A DNA stretch of 64,000 bases from Lachnospiraceae bacterium (GCA_910574715.1 CAJTCH010000008.1:62001-126000); one strand, 5' to 3'. Counted from the first letter of the stretch, positions 25,698 to 36,280 are shown. Numbers and translations: made by a program. Notes: generated by a model from the letters alone, not told the origin.

Positions 25698-27993
25698 GAT
25701 CTTGCGCAGGGTAAGAAGCTACGGAGAATGGATGTCAGGGCTTACGGATGCAGAACTGGCGCATCTGACCGTGGAATTTAAGGAGAGACTGGACAAAGGA
25801 GAGACTTTGGATGATATTCTGCCAGAGGCGTTTGCAGCCATATGTGAAGCGGATTTTCGGATTCTGGGTATGGCTCCTTTTGATGTGCAGATTTTGGGCG
25901 GGATTGCTCTGCATCAAGGCTGTCTTGCAGAGATGAATACCGGTGAAGGGAAGACATTGGTAGCTACTCTGCCGCTGTATCTTAATGCGCTGACAGGGAG
26001 GAGTACGATCCTGGTAACAGCAAATGGATATCTGGCGTCCAGAGATGCTGAGGAAATGGGAGCGGTATACCGTTTTATGGGACTGTCTGTTGCGGCAGGC
26101 GTACCTGCGGCGGGACAGCAAGAATTCGGAACGGCGGAGAAAAAAGAGGTCTATGCGGCAGATATTGTATATACGACCCACGGCGCGCTTGGTTTTGACT
26201 ATCTGATCGATAATCTGGCGAAAAAATCAGAAGATCGTTTCCTAAGAGAATTTTATTATGTGATTATAGACGAGGCGGATTCCGTATTGCTGGATGCCGC
26301 CCAGACCCCTCTTATCATCTCGGCCTCTCCCAGAGTGCAGTCGAATCTGTATGCGGTGGCAGATCTTTTTGTTACTACTTTGGTGGAAGATAAGGACTAT
26401 ATGCTGGAAGACGGATGCGTATGGCTTACGGAAGACGGGATCCGGTATGCAGAAACTTTTTTCCAGATCGATAATTTTTATGGCAGGGAACATTTTGAAA
26501 TCAACCGTCATGTGATACTTGCGCTTCGGGCTCACAAGCTGCATGAAAAAGGAGAGAACTATATCGTATCCCGGGACAGGAAGCTGCTGCTTATGGACGG
26601 CAGCACCGGACGTTCACTGGATGGTATGAAACTTCGGGGAGGACAGCATCAGGCCTTGGAGGCAAAAGAAGGTGTTCCCTTGACTCAGGAGAGCCGGGCA
26701 GTTGCAGTAGTGACATTTCAGAACTTGTTTTTGATGTTTCCGAAATTAGCGGGAATGAGCGGAACTTTGGCAGATGCGTCAGAGGAACTGCGGGATGTCT
26801 ATGGTGTGGAGGTTCTGGTGATTCCGACTAATCGGCCAAGGAAGAGGAAGGACCTGCCGGATCAATATTTTCCGAATTCAGACCTGCAGATCCGTACAGC
26901 AGCCATAGCGGCTCTGAAGATCCATGAGACTGGCCGGCCTGTGTTGATCGTGGCCGCTAATATTGAGAATACGGAACGGATGTCGAAGATATTCATGAGA
27001 ACAAAGATTCCTCATAACGTATTAAATGCTAATAATGCCTATTGGGAGGCTCAGATCGTCAAGGAGGCGGGACAGCGCAATGCGGTGACTGTGGCGACGA
27101 CCATGGCGGGCAGAGGAACGGATATCAAGCTGGGAGAAGGTGTGGAAGAACTGGGAGGGCTTGCTGTGATCGGCATTGGACGGATGGACAATGTAAGGAT
27201 GGAGAGGCAGGCCAGAGGCCGCGCAGGACGGCAGGGGGATGCCGGTACCAGTCAGTTTTTCGTGTCTCTGGAGGATGACTTGATAGGAGAGAACCCTTCT
27301 CTTGAAAAATATATAGAGGAGAGACGGCGTATTCGGAAGCGGAAGCTGAAAAAGATAATCAATAAGACCCAGATCTCAGGTGAGGAAGGAGCTGTCATGG
27401 CCAGGAAAAATGCCGTGGTATACGATAAGGTGATACAGAAACAGCGGGGACTGATCTATGCTACCAGAGATAAGCTGCTAGAGGGTGAAGAACTGCCCAG
27501 GGATATGATTCTGAGGATGGCGGATGGGAATATTAGAAGTTTCCTGGCTTCCTGTAAGAATTTGGACAGGCGAACGCTGAACAGGTATATTCTGGACAAT
27601 ATCTCTTATCAGTTGGATAAGGAAGCAACAGAATTAGCTATAGAGGACCGGGAAGATATAGAGAGATATCTTATGAAGAAAGTACGGCAGGTTATAGAAG
27701 AACAGGAAAAGAAAGTAGGAAGTACAAAGCGGATGGATGAATTCATACGTGTTGCAGTGCTGAATGCCGTTGATAATGGCTGGGTGGAGCAGGTAGATTA
27801 TATGCAGCAGCTTCAGGCAGCAGTATCAGGAAGATCGTTTGCACAGCGTAATCTGCTGTTTGAGTATCAGAATGAATCTTTTGAATCATTCCGGCAGATG
27901 GAGAGTACTGTCTATAGGAATGCAATGCGGAGTATTCTGCTCAGTGATATCTACCTGGATGAAAGGGAGAATCTGCATATATTGTTTCCGTGA
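25660..27993 (+). CDS. secA2: accessory Sec motor ATPase SecA2
   Basis: 777 aa. SecA features are all present: Walker A MNTGEGKTLVA (about 92-102), YTTHGALGFDYL, Walker B VIIDEADSVLLD, SGTLADA and TTMAGRGTDIKLG. The C-terminal zinc-binding and SecB-binding tail of housekeeping SecA is absent, as in SecA2. The ATG at 25660 has AGGAAG six bases upstream and gives a basic N-terminus (MRQKKRKLRK); the in-frame ATG at 25633 lacks a site. It powers translocation of the glycosylated SRRP through SecY2 together with Asp1-3. Confidence 0.95.
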   Translation: MRQKKRKLRKLYKILRRVRSYGEWMSGLTDAELAHLTVEFKERLDKGETLDDILPEAFAAICEADFRILGMAPFDVQILGGIALHQGCLAEMNTGEGKTLVATLPLYLNALTGRSTILVTANGYLASRDAEEMGAVYRFMGLSVAAGVPAAGQQEFGTAEKKEVYAADIVYTTHGALGFDYLIDNLAKKSEDRFLREFYYVIIDEADSVLLDAAQTPLIISASPRVQSNLYAVADLFVTTLVEDKDYMLEDGCVWLTEDGIRYAETFFQIDNFYGREHFEINRHVILALRAHKLHEKGENYIVSRDRKLLLMDGSTGRSLDGMKLRGGQHQALEAKEGVPLTQESRAVAVVTFQNLFLMFPKLAGMSGTLADASEELRDVYGVEVLVIPTNRPRKRKDLPDQYFPNSDLQIRTAAIAALKIHETGRPVLIVAANIENTERMSKIFMRTKIPHNVLNANNAYWEAQIVKEAGQRNAVTVATTMAGRGTDIKLGEGVEELGGLAVIGIGRMDNVRMERQARGRAGRQGDAGTSQFFVSLEDDLIGENPSLEKYIEERRRIRKRKLKKIINKTQISGEEGAVMARKNAVVYDKVIQKQRGLIYATRDKLLEGEELPRDMILRMADGNIRSFLASCKNLDRRTLNRYILDNISYQLDKEATELAIEDREDIERYLMKKVRQVIEEQEKKVGSTKRMDEFIRVAVLNAVDNGWVEQVDYMQQLQAAVSGRSFAQRNLLFEYQNESFESFRQMESTVYRNAMRSILLSDIYLDERENLHILFP

Positions 27994-28047
27994 TAGCTGC
28001 GGCTTATGGGAGAAGAAAGTGTGTGAAGAAGGGATAGGGGATAGAAA

Positions 28048-29574
28048 TTGGCTATTTATGTTTTCAGTCTTTTAGTGGGATATTCACCCAATGGAGTGGA
28101 CTATGCACAGGGGGAGCGGGCAAAAATATTCGGTAAATTATCCGTCCCGGTTCGGTATATATTTGCCGAATTGCCGGGAAGATATGATATTGACTTTTAT
28201 AAGAAACTTGGAGTCCCGGAAGAGGATATGTTCAGTATGTGCCATTATTTACTGGATCATCCGACTTTACAGACGACTGTGAAGGCAAAGGATAAGCTTG
28301 CAGAATTGACTGACAGTCTGCAGATTACAGATGTGGATTATCAAGGCTCAGTAATACGGCTGATGAAAGAAGGCAACGTTGTCGCTGAGATGATCTTGGA
28401 GTCTGAAGACAGGGAGAACCTATTGTGTATTCAATATTTCAATGAAGACAGACTAATTCGGACAGAAACGTACACAGATCAGATTGCTCACACGGATTAT
28501 TATATGACTGCTGTGTCGGAGCGTGGACTCTATGCAAAAAGGACGAGAAGGGCATATTACCATAAGGATGGTTCAGTTGCTTTTGAACAGGTGTTTTCAG
28601 AAGATAGATGCTGGTACTTGCTTGCTGATGGAAGGATTCTTACAAAGTCCGGATTTATTGGGGAATTTATGAAGGCATTGGATTTGTCTGAGAAGGATAT
28701 TGTTCTTATAGACAGATTTGCTCAGCTTGATTATGTTCAGCCTCTTTTTCGATGGAAACAGAAGGCAAGAGTGATTGCCGTGATGCATGCGGGGCATTAT
28801 TTTGACGAAGGTGAGAGCGCTTATACGGTAAATTTTAATCAAGATTATAATTATCTTTTTAAATATTCCGGGATGATAGACAATATTGTGGTGTCTACGC
28901 AGCAGCAAAAGGAGGAATTGACGGAAAAACTTTTGGAATATCAGTGCAATGTACCGGATATCAGGGTCATACCGGCAGGCAGTGTAGAGCAGTTACGGTA
29001 TCCAAAGAGAGGACGGAAATCTTGCTCGATGTTGTCGGTTTCACGTATTCAGTGGCATAAGAAGATTCACTGGCTGGTAGAAAGTGTTATTAAGGCACAT
29101 CAGATTAATGAAAAGATCTCGCTTGATATCTATGGAACCGGGAATTACGAATATATAAGATTAATGAAGGATATAGTAGAAAAGAATCATGCACAGTCGT
29201 ATGTCAGATTTATGGGACATCAGGATGTGAGAGAAGTTTATAAGGATTATGAAGTATTCCTGACAGCATCGACTTTTGAAACGCTGGGACTCTCTATACT
29301 GGAGGCAATCTCATCCGGGACTGCTGTGATTGGGTTGAATGTGAGATACGGAAGCAGACTGCTGGTTCGGCCGGGGGAAAACGGGTATTTGATTGATTTT
29401 GATCCTGGAAGTTCAGAGGAAGAGAAGATTGTCGATTGTATAGCTGAGAAGATGATAGATATTTTTACAGATCAGGAACGGTTGGAAAGATTTCACGAAC
29501 ATTCCTATGAAATTTGCAGTCAGTTTATGGTTCAAGAGGTGGAAGATAGCTGGAAAAAGCTAATTTTTCCATAG
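28048..29574 (+). CDS. GtfA-like glycosyltransferase (divergent type I)
   Basis: 508 aa, GT4 family, GT-B fold. The N-terminal pattern AIYVFSLLVGYSPNGVDYAQGERAKIF parallels the start of the O-GlcNAc transferase GtfA, and a DUF1975-like insertion follows (about 100-180). The C-terminal donor-binding half has STFETLGLSILEAISSGTAVIGL with the paired Glu typical of GT4. It starts with TTG, supported by the same MAIY start as its paralogue at 41317. It lies 54 bp after secA2, so it probably belongs to the same operon. This copy and 41317 form a subgroup distinct from 30707 and 34790. The sugar specificity is unknown. Confidence 0.85.
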   Translation: MAIYVFSLLVGYSPNGVDYAQGERAKIFGKLSVPVRYIFAELPGRYDIDFYKKLGVPEEDMFSMCHYLLDHPTLQTTVKAKDKLAELTDSLQITDVDYQGSVIRLMKEGNVVAEMILESEDRENLLCIQYFNEDRLIRTETYTDQIAHTDYYMTAVSERGLYAKRTRRAYYHKDGSVAFEQVFSEDRCWYLLADGRILTKSGFIGEFMKALDLSEKDIVLIDRFAQLDYVQPLFRWKQKARVIAVMHAGHYFDEGESAYTVNFNQDYNYLFKYSGMIDNIVVSTQQQKEELTEKLLEYQCNVPDIRVIPAGSVEQLRYPKRGRKSCSMLSVSRIQWHKKIHWLVESVIKAHQINEKISLDIYGTGNYEYIRLMKDIVEKNHAQSYVRFMGHQDVREVYKDYEVFLTASTFETLGLSILEAISSGTAVIGLNVRYGSRLLVRPGENGYLIDFDPGSSEEEKIVDCIAEKMIDIFTDQERLERFHEHSYEICSQFMVQEVEDSWKKLIFP

Positions 29575-29615
29575 TTGGAAACAGAGGTAGGAAAGAAGCG
29601 GAAGGAGATACTGTC

Positions 29616-30638
29616 ATGAAGGTTCATATTACAAATTTGTATGGTATTGGGGGGACGGTTGGGAAGGCGCAATGGATGACAGCAGAGATTGCCGCAAAAG
29701 AGCTGAACTATCATGAACTGGGAATCTATAAATATCCTATGAATTCAGATACACCGGATATGCTCAGGACAAGGATGGATGGAATTATAGCATCTGTCAG
29801 TCATGGTGATATTGTGATATTTCAACTGCCTACATGGAATGGAATTTTGTTCGATGAAGTTTTTGAAGAGCATTTTCGTGGATACAGGGAATTGAAAAAG
29901 ATATTTTTTATTCATGATGTACCGCCGCTGATGGAAAAGAAACTTTTTGGAGAGCTGGACAGGTATATCGCGTTTTATAATCGGGCAGATTTGATTATTC
30001 TGCCATCTCAGAATATGGCTGATTATCTAAAAGAAAGAGGCCTTACTGTGAAAAAGATTGTAATTCAGAGGATGTGGGATTCACCGGTTGATATTGATCT
30101 TACTATCATGCCGAAATTCCGAAAGAGGATGAATTTTGCCGCAAATGTAGTGATGTATCCCCGGCCTTTTATTCAGAACTGGAACAGCGGAGAGGTAGAA
30201 TTGGCGGTTACAGCGGAACCAGGGAATTATACATGGGCGGATAATAAGAATATCCATTATCTAGGGTGGTTCAATAATGAGAGTGCTCTTGCCGATGCAC
30301 TTAGAAGGAGCGGAGGATTCGGTTTGCTTTGGCATGATGATCCGGTATGGATAGAGTATATGAAATGTAATGCGTGCTGTAAGCTTTCCACCTATCTTAG
30401 CGCCGGGCTTCCTGTTATCGTACACAACAGTGTTGCAGAGGCGGACACGATACGGCGGAAAGGTCTGGGATTGACGGTGGATTCTATGGATGAAGCGGTT
30501 GAACAGGTAAGGTGTATGACGGAGGAGCGGTATAACCGAATGGCACAGGATGCGGATTCTTTTGGCAATCTTGTCCGTCAGGGATATTTTGCAAAAAAAT
30601 TATTGACGGATGCGGTGTTTGAATTACTCTATAGCTGA
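29616..30638 (+). CDS. Gtf3-like glycosyltransferase
   Basis: 340 aa, GT-B fold, related to Gtf3 (GtfC) of streptococcal SRRP loci, which adds the second sugar (Glc) to O-linked GlcNAc. It begins MKVHITNLYGIGGTVGKAQ and contains VIFQLPTWNG, RRSGGFGLLWHDD and YLSAGLPVIV, the family hallmarks. AAGGAG lies 7 bp before the ATG. It stands alone, in contrast to the Gtf3 modules at 39003 and 42988, which are fused to other transferases. Confidence 0.88.
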   Translation: MKVHITNLYGIGGTVGKAQWMTAEIAAKELNYHELGIYKYPMNSDTPDMLRTRMDGIIASVSHGDIVIFQLPTWNGILFDEVFEEHFRGYRELKKIFFIHDVPPLMEKKLFGELDRYIAFYNRADLIILPSQNMADYLKERGLTVKKIVIQRMWDSPVDIDLTIMPKFRKRMNFAANVVMYPRPFIQNWNSGEVELAVTAEPGNYTWADNKNIHYLGWFNNESALADALRRSGGFGLLWHDDPVWIEYMKCNACCKLSTYLSAGLPVIVHNSVAEADTIRRKGLGLTVDSMDEAVEQVRCMTEERYNRMAQDADSFGNLVRQGYFAKKLLTDAVFELLYS

Positions 30639-30706
30639 TATTTGGAATGGGATTTGGCTGTTGACGGCTGTAAATAGCAATTGCAGAAGAAAGGAAGTAA
30701 GGCGGT

Positions 30707-32176
30707 ATGATTTATAACTTTCATCATTTCTACTACTGGCTGAAAGGCGGGGTGGAGACAGGACAGGCTTATCGGGCAAGGATTTTCCGGGATCTGGGGC
30801 TGGATGCAAAGTTTATCTTTGCTACTACGTTTCCCAATCATAATATCCAGCATGAAACGGAATATCTTGGATTCCGGGATTCCGAAGTAATATGGATGTA
30901 TGGTTTTTTTACGGATTGCCGGATATCTCCGGTCACTTACACATTGGAACAACTGGAAAATACCTTTGAGGAGAGGAATTATACATTTTCGCGGGATGGG
31001 AGTATTGTTACATATCATTTCCGTGATTTAGATGTATACTATACAGTATACATGATTGATGAAAAAAGTGATTTTGTCCACAGGGTCATGATGATCTCCA
31101 AAGGGTGTTTGGTTCGGAAGGATTATTATACTTATTGCAGGAATTATTCGGAGTATTATATTCCTGTGAACGGACAGGCGCAGTTGTATCTGAGGCGTTT
31201 TTTCAACGAAGACGGAAGTGTGGCATATGAGGAAATTGTCGATGGGGATACTGCCTTTTATAAATTTCATAACCAGATTCTCTATTCCAGAGAAGAGCTG
31301 TTGGCAGAGCTGATGAAGCGTCTGAATCTTACAGAAGACGATGTGGTTCTTATTGACGGGGAACCGGGGATGATAGAAAGGGCTGCATTTATACAGAATG
31401 CGGCTCCGGCCAGGATCGGGCTGGTGATCCATGCCGATCATTTCTGGAATTATGACGAAGAACATGTACTGTGGTATGGAATCTATGAGTATGCTTTTGC
31501 GCACCCGGAAAAGGTCAGTTTTTTCATAACCAATACAGATGCGCAGAATAGGCTTCTCAGGGAACAGTTCCGAAAATATACCGGGAAGGAACCGGATGTC
31601 AGGACAATACCGGTGGTAGGGCTGGACGGGCTGAAAAAACCGGAAAAGAAGCGTAAAAAGCACGACTTGATCTCCGCAGGGCGTCTGGCGCCGGAAAAAC
31701 GGATGGATCAGGTAATAAAAGCTGTGGCAGAAGCGAGGAAGGAAGTGCCGGATCTATCTCTGGATATATACGGAGAAGGCGGGGAAAGAGAGAATCTGCA
31801 GGAATTGATCGATAAGCTTGGCTGTAAAGATTGTGTGCATTTGTGCGGATTCCAGAAGTTGGGGGAACTGTATCAGGAGTATGACGCATACATATCGGCA
31901 TCCTATATAGAGACGCTGGGAGTGACATTACTGGAAGCCGTCGGTTCGGGGCTTCCGATTGTCAGTTACGATATGCGCTACGGAGCGCAGATGTTCATCG
32001 ATGAAGGGGAGAACGGCTATAAGGTTCCATGGGAAAATGTGGAAGAGCTGTCGAAAGCGATCGTTCGTCTCTTCACGGAGGCGGATCTGGAGGCGTTCCA
32101 GGAGCATTCTTATGATAAGGCAAAGGCCTATCTGACGAAGGAGGTAGTAGAGAGATGGAAGAACCTATTATGTTAG
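30707..32176 (+). CDS. GtfA-like O-glycosyltransferase
   Basis: 489 aa, GT4, closely related to the canonical GtfA copy at 34790. It shares the stretch EVIWMYGFFTDCRISPVT and an insertion domain with DYYTYCRNYSEYY. The acceptor motif start is MIYNFHHFYYWLKGGVETGQAYRA, in which WASSGVEYAQ of canonical GtfA is replaced by WLKGGVETGQ. The donor site SYIETLGVTLLEAVGSGLP is intact. It overlaps the GtfB-like gene at 32155 by 22 nt, so the two probably form one complex, as GtfA/GtfB do. Confidence 0.88.
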   Translation: MIYNFHHFYYWLKGGVETGQAYRARIFRDLGLDAKFIFATTFPNHNIQHETEYLGFRDSEVIWMYGFFTDCRISPVTYTLEQLENTFEERNYTFSRDGSIVTYHFRDLDVYYTVYMIDEKSDFVHRVMMISKGCLVRKDYYTYCRNYSEYYIPVNGQAQLYLRRFFNEDGSVAYEEIVDGDTAFYKFHNQILYSREELLAELMKRLNLTEDDVVLIDGEPGMIERAAFIQNAAPARIGLVIHADHFWNYDEEHVLWYGIYEYAFAHPEKVSFFITNTDAQNRLLREQFRKYTGKEPDVRTIPVVGLDGLKKPEKKRKKHDLISAGRLAPEKRMDQVIKAVAEARKEVPDLSLDIYGEGGERENLQELIDKLGCKDCVHLCGFQKLGELYQEYDAYISASYIETLGVTLLEAVGSGLPIVSYDMRYGAQMFIDEGENGYKVPWENVEELSKAIVRLFTEADLEAFQEHSYDKAKAYLTKEVVERWKNLLC

Positions 32177-33531
32177 CGGATACAATATTGCTGTTTGACA
32201 GTTATTCTTCGGATAGTAAGCGGCTGCATGATTCTTTTAGAATGTCGGGGTGTGAGTGCTCTGCAGTTGTCCTGGAGGAAAATGATTTCCTGCCGGATGA
32301 GGTTATGTCAGTGTATGATCTGTTTCTGGGGTATTATGGAGAGAAGGGAAATAGTCTTGGGAAACCCAGATTCTTCAATGAGGTTCCGGTACCGGATCTT
32401 TGGAGCATCAATGCAGGGGTAGGTGAGACAGATTATGGAAGAATTACTTATCAGCACGAGGAGAAGGGAAGGATCTATTATCTGGATTCACCCAAGAAGT
32501 ATCTGGTGCAAGCGGTGGACTGGTTCGACAGGAAAGGCGCCGTACGTTTCCGGGATCATTATAACCGTTACGGAGCAGTCTGCGCCAGGATCGTTTATGA
32601 TGGACAGGGCAGGGAACAAGGGAAAACGTGGTTTTCTGCGGGCGGGCAGGAAGCTATTGTGCTGAACTGTGTCACGGGAGATTTGATCGTGAATGACGGT
32701 GAACTGATAAAGTTTTTCAGGACAAAGATGGATATGATGATCTACTTTTTCCAGAGAGCAGGATTTGAGCAGAAACAGATATTTTATAATTCTCTTGCAA
32801 AACCGTTTTTAATTTCCAACAGGCTTGGAAGCCTGTCAAGAAGTGATGTACTGTTTTGGCAGGAGGGGATGAGCGAGGCGATCCCGGGAAATATGCAGGT
32901 GATTCTTAACGGACAAGCAGCCCGCACAGGCAGAATCATGGTGCAGAGAAGAGATTCTTATAACCGGCTTCTGGAGTTGGGGGCGGATCCTGATATTGTG
33001 AAGCGGTTTGGATTTGTCTATGATTTTAAGAGGAAGAACGGGCATCAGCCGCAGGCGTTGATCTGTACGAACTCGGAGCGGATCGAACATTGTGAAGAGC
33101 TGGTTCAGACTTTCCCGCAGATGCATTTTCATATCGCGGCAGTTACTTTGATGTCGCCAAAGCTGATGGATATGGGAAAGTATGAGAATGTCAGCATGTA
33201 TCCGGGAGCGGGTGCAGAGAAGTTGGAAGAATTATTCCAACTGTGCGATTATTACTTTGATATCAATCACTGGACAGAAATCGTCTCGGCGGTATATCAG
33301 GCGTTTCTGCATGATCAATTAATCTTTGCGTTTGACGAGACGGCGCATAACAGGGCGTATACAGCGGATGCGCATGTCTATCCGGCGGCAGAATTTGACA
33401 GGATGGTTTCTGACGTGAGAGAGGTTATGGAAGACAGGAAACAGATGGAACGGCGTCTGAAGATGCAGAGGGAAGATGCCATGGCAGAAGAGAAAGACAG
33501 ATATGCAGAGATTATAGGTTCGTGTGTATAG
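32155..33531 (+). CDS. GtfB-like partner of the GtfA at 30707
   Basis: 458 aa. GtfB features are present: TILLFDSYSSDSKRLHDSF, ENDFLPDEVMSVYDLFLG, DHYNRYGAVCARIV, LICTNSERIEH and YYFDINHWTEIVSAVYQAF. In streptococci GtfB binds the SRRP substrate and activates GtfA. The ATG at 32155, inside the end of the GtfA-like gene, has AAGGAGG upstream; the next ATG (32170) has none. The overlap argues for a dedicated GtfA-GtfB pair. Confidence 0.87.
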   Translation: MEEPIMLADTILLFDSYSSDSKRLHDSFRMSGCECSAVVLEENDFLPDEVMSVYDLFLGYYGEKGNSLGKPRFFNEVPVPDLWSINAGVGETDYGRITYQHEEKGRIYYLDSPKKYLVQAVDWFDRKGAVRFRDHYNRYGAVCARIVYDGQGREQGKTWFSAGGQEAIVLNCVTGDLIVNDGELIKFFRTKMDMMIYFFQRAGFEQKQIFYNSLAKPFLISNRLGSLSRSDVLFWQEGMSEAIPGNMQVILNGQAARTGRIMVQRRDSYNRLLELGADPDIVKRFGFVYDFKRKNGHQPQALICTNSERIEHCEELVQTFPQMHFHIAAVTLMSPKLMDMGKYENVSMYPGAGAEKLEELFQLCDYYFDINHWTEIVSAVYQAFLHDQLIFAFDETAHNRAYTADAHVYPAAEFDRMVSDVREVMEDRKQMERRLKMQREDAMAEEKDRYAEIIGSCV

Positions 33532-33543
33532 AAGGGATATGAG

Positions 33544-34800
33544 ATGATTTTCTTTTTTGACAAATATACAGAAAATGTTGAAAAATTGCAGGAAACAATG
33601 CGGTGTATAGGAAAGGACGTGAAAGCAGCAGTCCTGAGAGACGACGGTTTCTTGCCGGCTGGAATACGATCTCCTTATGAATTCTTTACTTACCGGGGCA
33701 GGCAGAGAGAGTTTATCGAGAAGGATCTGTTCTATAATTTTATTGAACTGCCTGAGTTCTGGGAGGTGCGATTGACTGGTATGACAGGCGGCGTCTTCGA
33801 TATGGGCTGCGAAAAGGCCAAGATCTATTTCCGGGAGCCGGCGGAAAAGAGAAATGTACAGCGGGTAGAGTGGTATATGGAAGGCGGCTGGGTCTATAAG
33901 ATTGATTATTACAATAAATACGCCTTAAAATATGCAAGTGAATTCCTGGATACAGACAGAAATGTAGAATCCAGAGTGTATTATTCAGAGAAAAATCAGG
34001 AAATGATAGTGGAACAGCCGGTAAACCATATGATTTCTTTGTTGGAGCGCGGCATGGTGAGGAAGCTGTTCGACTCCTGTGCGGGATTCCTTGCGTATTA
34101 CCTGGAAGAAGCCGGATTAGGAGAAGAATGTGTTCTTTTCATACAGGAAGAGAAGACATTCGAGATCCTTAAACTGGCTTCCGATGCGAAAAATATGTGG
34201 ACGGAGGTTATGTTTTCGGATTCGGGATTGTTAGATAAGTATGTTGGCCTGGGAGGGACGAACGGCAGCAGATTCTATGGAATACCGGAATATTATCCTA
34301 AGAACCATGCAAGAGGGGAAGCAATGATTCTGACGGCTTCTGACCAGATTGAGCAGATCGAATATCTGATTGGTGAACTGCCGGAGATGAGATTCCATAT
34401 TGCGGCGCATACGCAGGTGTCAGAAAAACTCTATAAGCTGGAGGGATCAGGCAATGTGAAGGTCTATCCCCAGATCAGCCGGCAGGATTTGGATATGTTG
34501 TGGGATACCTGTGATTTTTATCTGGATATCAACCATTATTATGAGATCTATGACGCTGTGAATGCGGCGCATACAAGGAATCAGATCATTCTGGGATTCG
34601 GCAATACGGTGCATCATCGGGAATTGCTGGCAGAGGAAGGGATATTTGCCGGTACAGAGAAGGAAAAGATGGTGCGTGCCATAAAGGAGCTGATGGAGGA
34701 TCCGGTCAGAGTGCAGGAATTATTGGAAAGGCAGCAGGAAAAGAAACAGGAGATATGGCAAGACTTTTGGAAGAGGAGGGAGAACGGTCATGGTATATAA
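33544..34800 (+). CDS. divergent, shorter GtfB-like protein
   Basis: 418 aa, about 35-40 residues shorter than the other GtfB-like proteins. It keeps the frame of the family (MIFFFDKYTENVEKLQETM, DDGFLPAGIRSPYEFF, MRFHIAAHTQVSEKLY, CDFYLDINHYYEIYDAV), but TNS is replaced by TAS in LTASDQIEQ and the DHYNRYGA motif is changed to DYYNKYALKYA. It is the most derived copy and may recognise a different substrate region or be a structural subunit. Its end overlaps the GtfA start at 34790 by 11 nt. Confidence 0.8.
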   Translation: MIFFFDKYTENVEKLQETMRCIGKDVKAAVLRDDGFLPAGIRSPYEFFTYRGRQREFIEKDLFYNFIELPEFWEVRLTGMTGGVFDMGCEKAKIYFREPAEKRNVQRVEWYMEGGWVYKIDYYNKYALKYASEFLDTDRNVESRVYYSEKNQEMIVEQPVNHMISLLERGMVRKLFDSCAGFLAYYLEEAGLGEECVLFIQEEKTFEILKLASDAKNMWTEVMFSDSGLLDKYVGLGGTNGSRFYGIPEYYPKNHARGEAMILTASDQIEQIEYLIGELPEMRFHIAAHTQVSEKLYKLEGSGNVKVYPQISRQDLDMLWDTCDFYLDINHYYEIYDAVNAAHTRNQIILGFGNTVHHRELLAEEGIFAGTEKEKMVRAIKELMEDPVRVQELLERQQEKKQEIWQDFWKRRENGHGI

Positions 34801-36280
34801 TTTTAATCTGGGGGTCGGCTGGGCCAGCAGCGGAGTGGAGTATGCTCAGGCATACAGGGCGAATCTTTTGCGGCGGATCGGACAGGAAGCAAAATTTGTT
34901 TTTACAAATATGTTTCCGCAGGATAACATCCAGCATATGACAGAAAACATTGGATTCCAGGATTCGGAAGTGATATGGCTCTATACGTTTTTTACAGATT
35001 GTAAGACGTCGCCTGTGACATTTACGCTGAAAGATCTGGAAAAGACGTTTGGAAGCAAAAATTTTTCCGGAGTGAGAGACGGAATAAAAGTAAAATATAC
35101 CTTTCCGGGAACAAACACTTACTATGTAGCATATCTGGTGAATGAAAAAGAAAAGCGGGTGCATAGAGTGGAGATGGTGTCCAACGGCTGCCTGATACGA
35201 AAAGATTATTATACCTATTGCAGGATCTACTCGGAATATTACGCTCCGCTAGATAATAAGGCGCATCTGTATCACCGCAGATATTTTAATGAAGATGGTT
35301 CGGTTGCTTATGAAGAGATCACGGATAACGGGTCGGTTATGTATCAGTTTCCGGACAGGCTCATCTGTTCTAAGGAGGAATTGGTAGGTTATATGGTATC
35401 GCGTCTGAAGCTGACGCGTAAGGATGTGGTCTTGATCGACAGGACAACGGGAATCGGTCAGGCGATTATGCAGAATGCGGGAGCAGCCAGAATAGGGATC
35501 GTTATCCATGCAGATCATTTCAGCGAGGGCGGTACAGATGATCAATCAATTCTATGGAATAATTATTATGAATATGCATTTTCACAGCGAAAGCATGTCA
35601 AATTCTATATAACTTCCACTGATGTGCAGAATCATCTTCTGAAGCAGCAATTCAAAAAATATATGGCAGCCAGTCCAAAGATCGTCACGATCCCGGTAGG
35701 AAGCCTGGATGAATTGAAGGTTCCGAAGAAATCCCGGAGAAAGCATTCTCTTATTACGGCGTCAAGGCTTGCAAGTGAGAAGCATATAGACTGGATCGTC
35801 GACGCAGTTGCAGAGGCACGGAAGACAGTGAAGGATATTTCCCTGGATATATACGGAAAAGGCGGGGAAGAAGGCAAGATCAGAGAGCAGATCAAGCGGC
35901 TGAATTGTGAAGAGTGTATACGTCTGTGCGGCCAGCAGAATATGGATGAAATATATAAGAATTATGAGGCATATCTGTCGGGGTCCACCAGCGAGGGATT
36001 CGGACTTACCCTTATGGAAGCCGTTGGTTCAGGGCTGCCGGTTATAGGGTTTGATGTGCGTTATGGAAATCCGAATTTTATAGATGATGGTAAAAACGGA
36101 TATCTGATCCCGGTACATGATAAGATGGAGAAAAAAGAACGGGTGCAAAAGCTTGCAGAATGTATTGTGCGTCTGTTTACTGAGGCAGATCTTGATAAGT
36201 TTCATAAACATTCTTATGATAAGGCAAAAGAATATCTGACAATGGAAGTGGAGAAAAAATGGAAAAATATATTGAAATAA
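34790..36280 (+). CDS. gtfA: O-GlcNAc transferase catalytic subunit GtfA
   Basis: 496 aa, the copy closest to streptococcal GtfA (Gtf1). It starts VYNFNLGVGWASSGVEYAQA and has the donor site TSEGFGLTLMEAVGSGLPVI and GNPNFIDDGKNGYLIP. GtfA, activated by GtfB, transfers GlcNAc from UDP-GlcNAc to Ser/Thr of the SRRP before export, in the cytoplasm. Its end overlaps the gtfB start (36259) by 22 nt, repeating the arrangement at 32155. This is the most probable initiating enzyme of the locus. Confidence 0.92.
   Translation: MVYNFNLGVGWASSGVEYAQAYRANLLRRIGQEAKFVFTNMFPQDNIQHMTENIGFQDSEVIWLYTFFTDCKTSPVTFTLKDLEKTFGSKNFSGVRDGIKVKYTFPGTNTYYVAYLVNEKEKRVHRVEMVSNGCLIRKDYYTYCRIYSEYYAPLDNKAHLYHRRYFNEDGSVAYEEITDNGSVMYQFPDRLICSKEELVGYMVSRLKLTRKDVVLIDRTTGIGQAIMQNAGAARIGIVIHADHFSEGGTDDQSILWNNYYEYAFSQRKHVKFYITSTDVQNHLLKQQFKKYMAASPKIVTIPVGSLDELKVPKKSRRKHSLITASRLASEKHIDWIVDAVAEARKTVKDISLDIYGKGGEEGKIREQIKRLNCEECIRLCGQQNMDEIYKNYEAYLSGSTSEGFGLTLMEAVGSGLPVIGFDVRYGNPNFIDDGKNGYLIPVHDKMEKKERVQKLAECIVRLFTEADLDKFHKHSYDKAKEYLTMEVEKKWKNILK

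Noticed and set aside
33544-34800. Short GtfB-like gene as a pseudogene
   Set aside because: It is divergent and about 35 residues shorter, but the frame is complete with a good start and overlap with the next gene, so it is kept as a gene.
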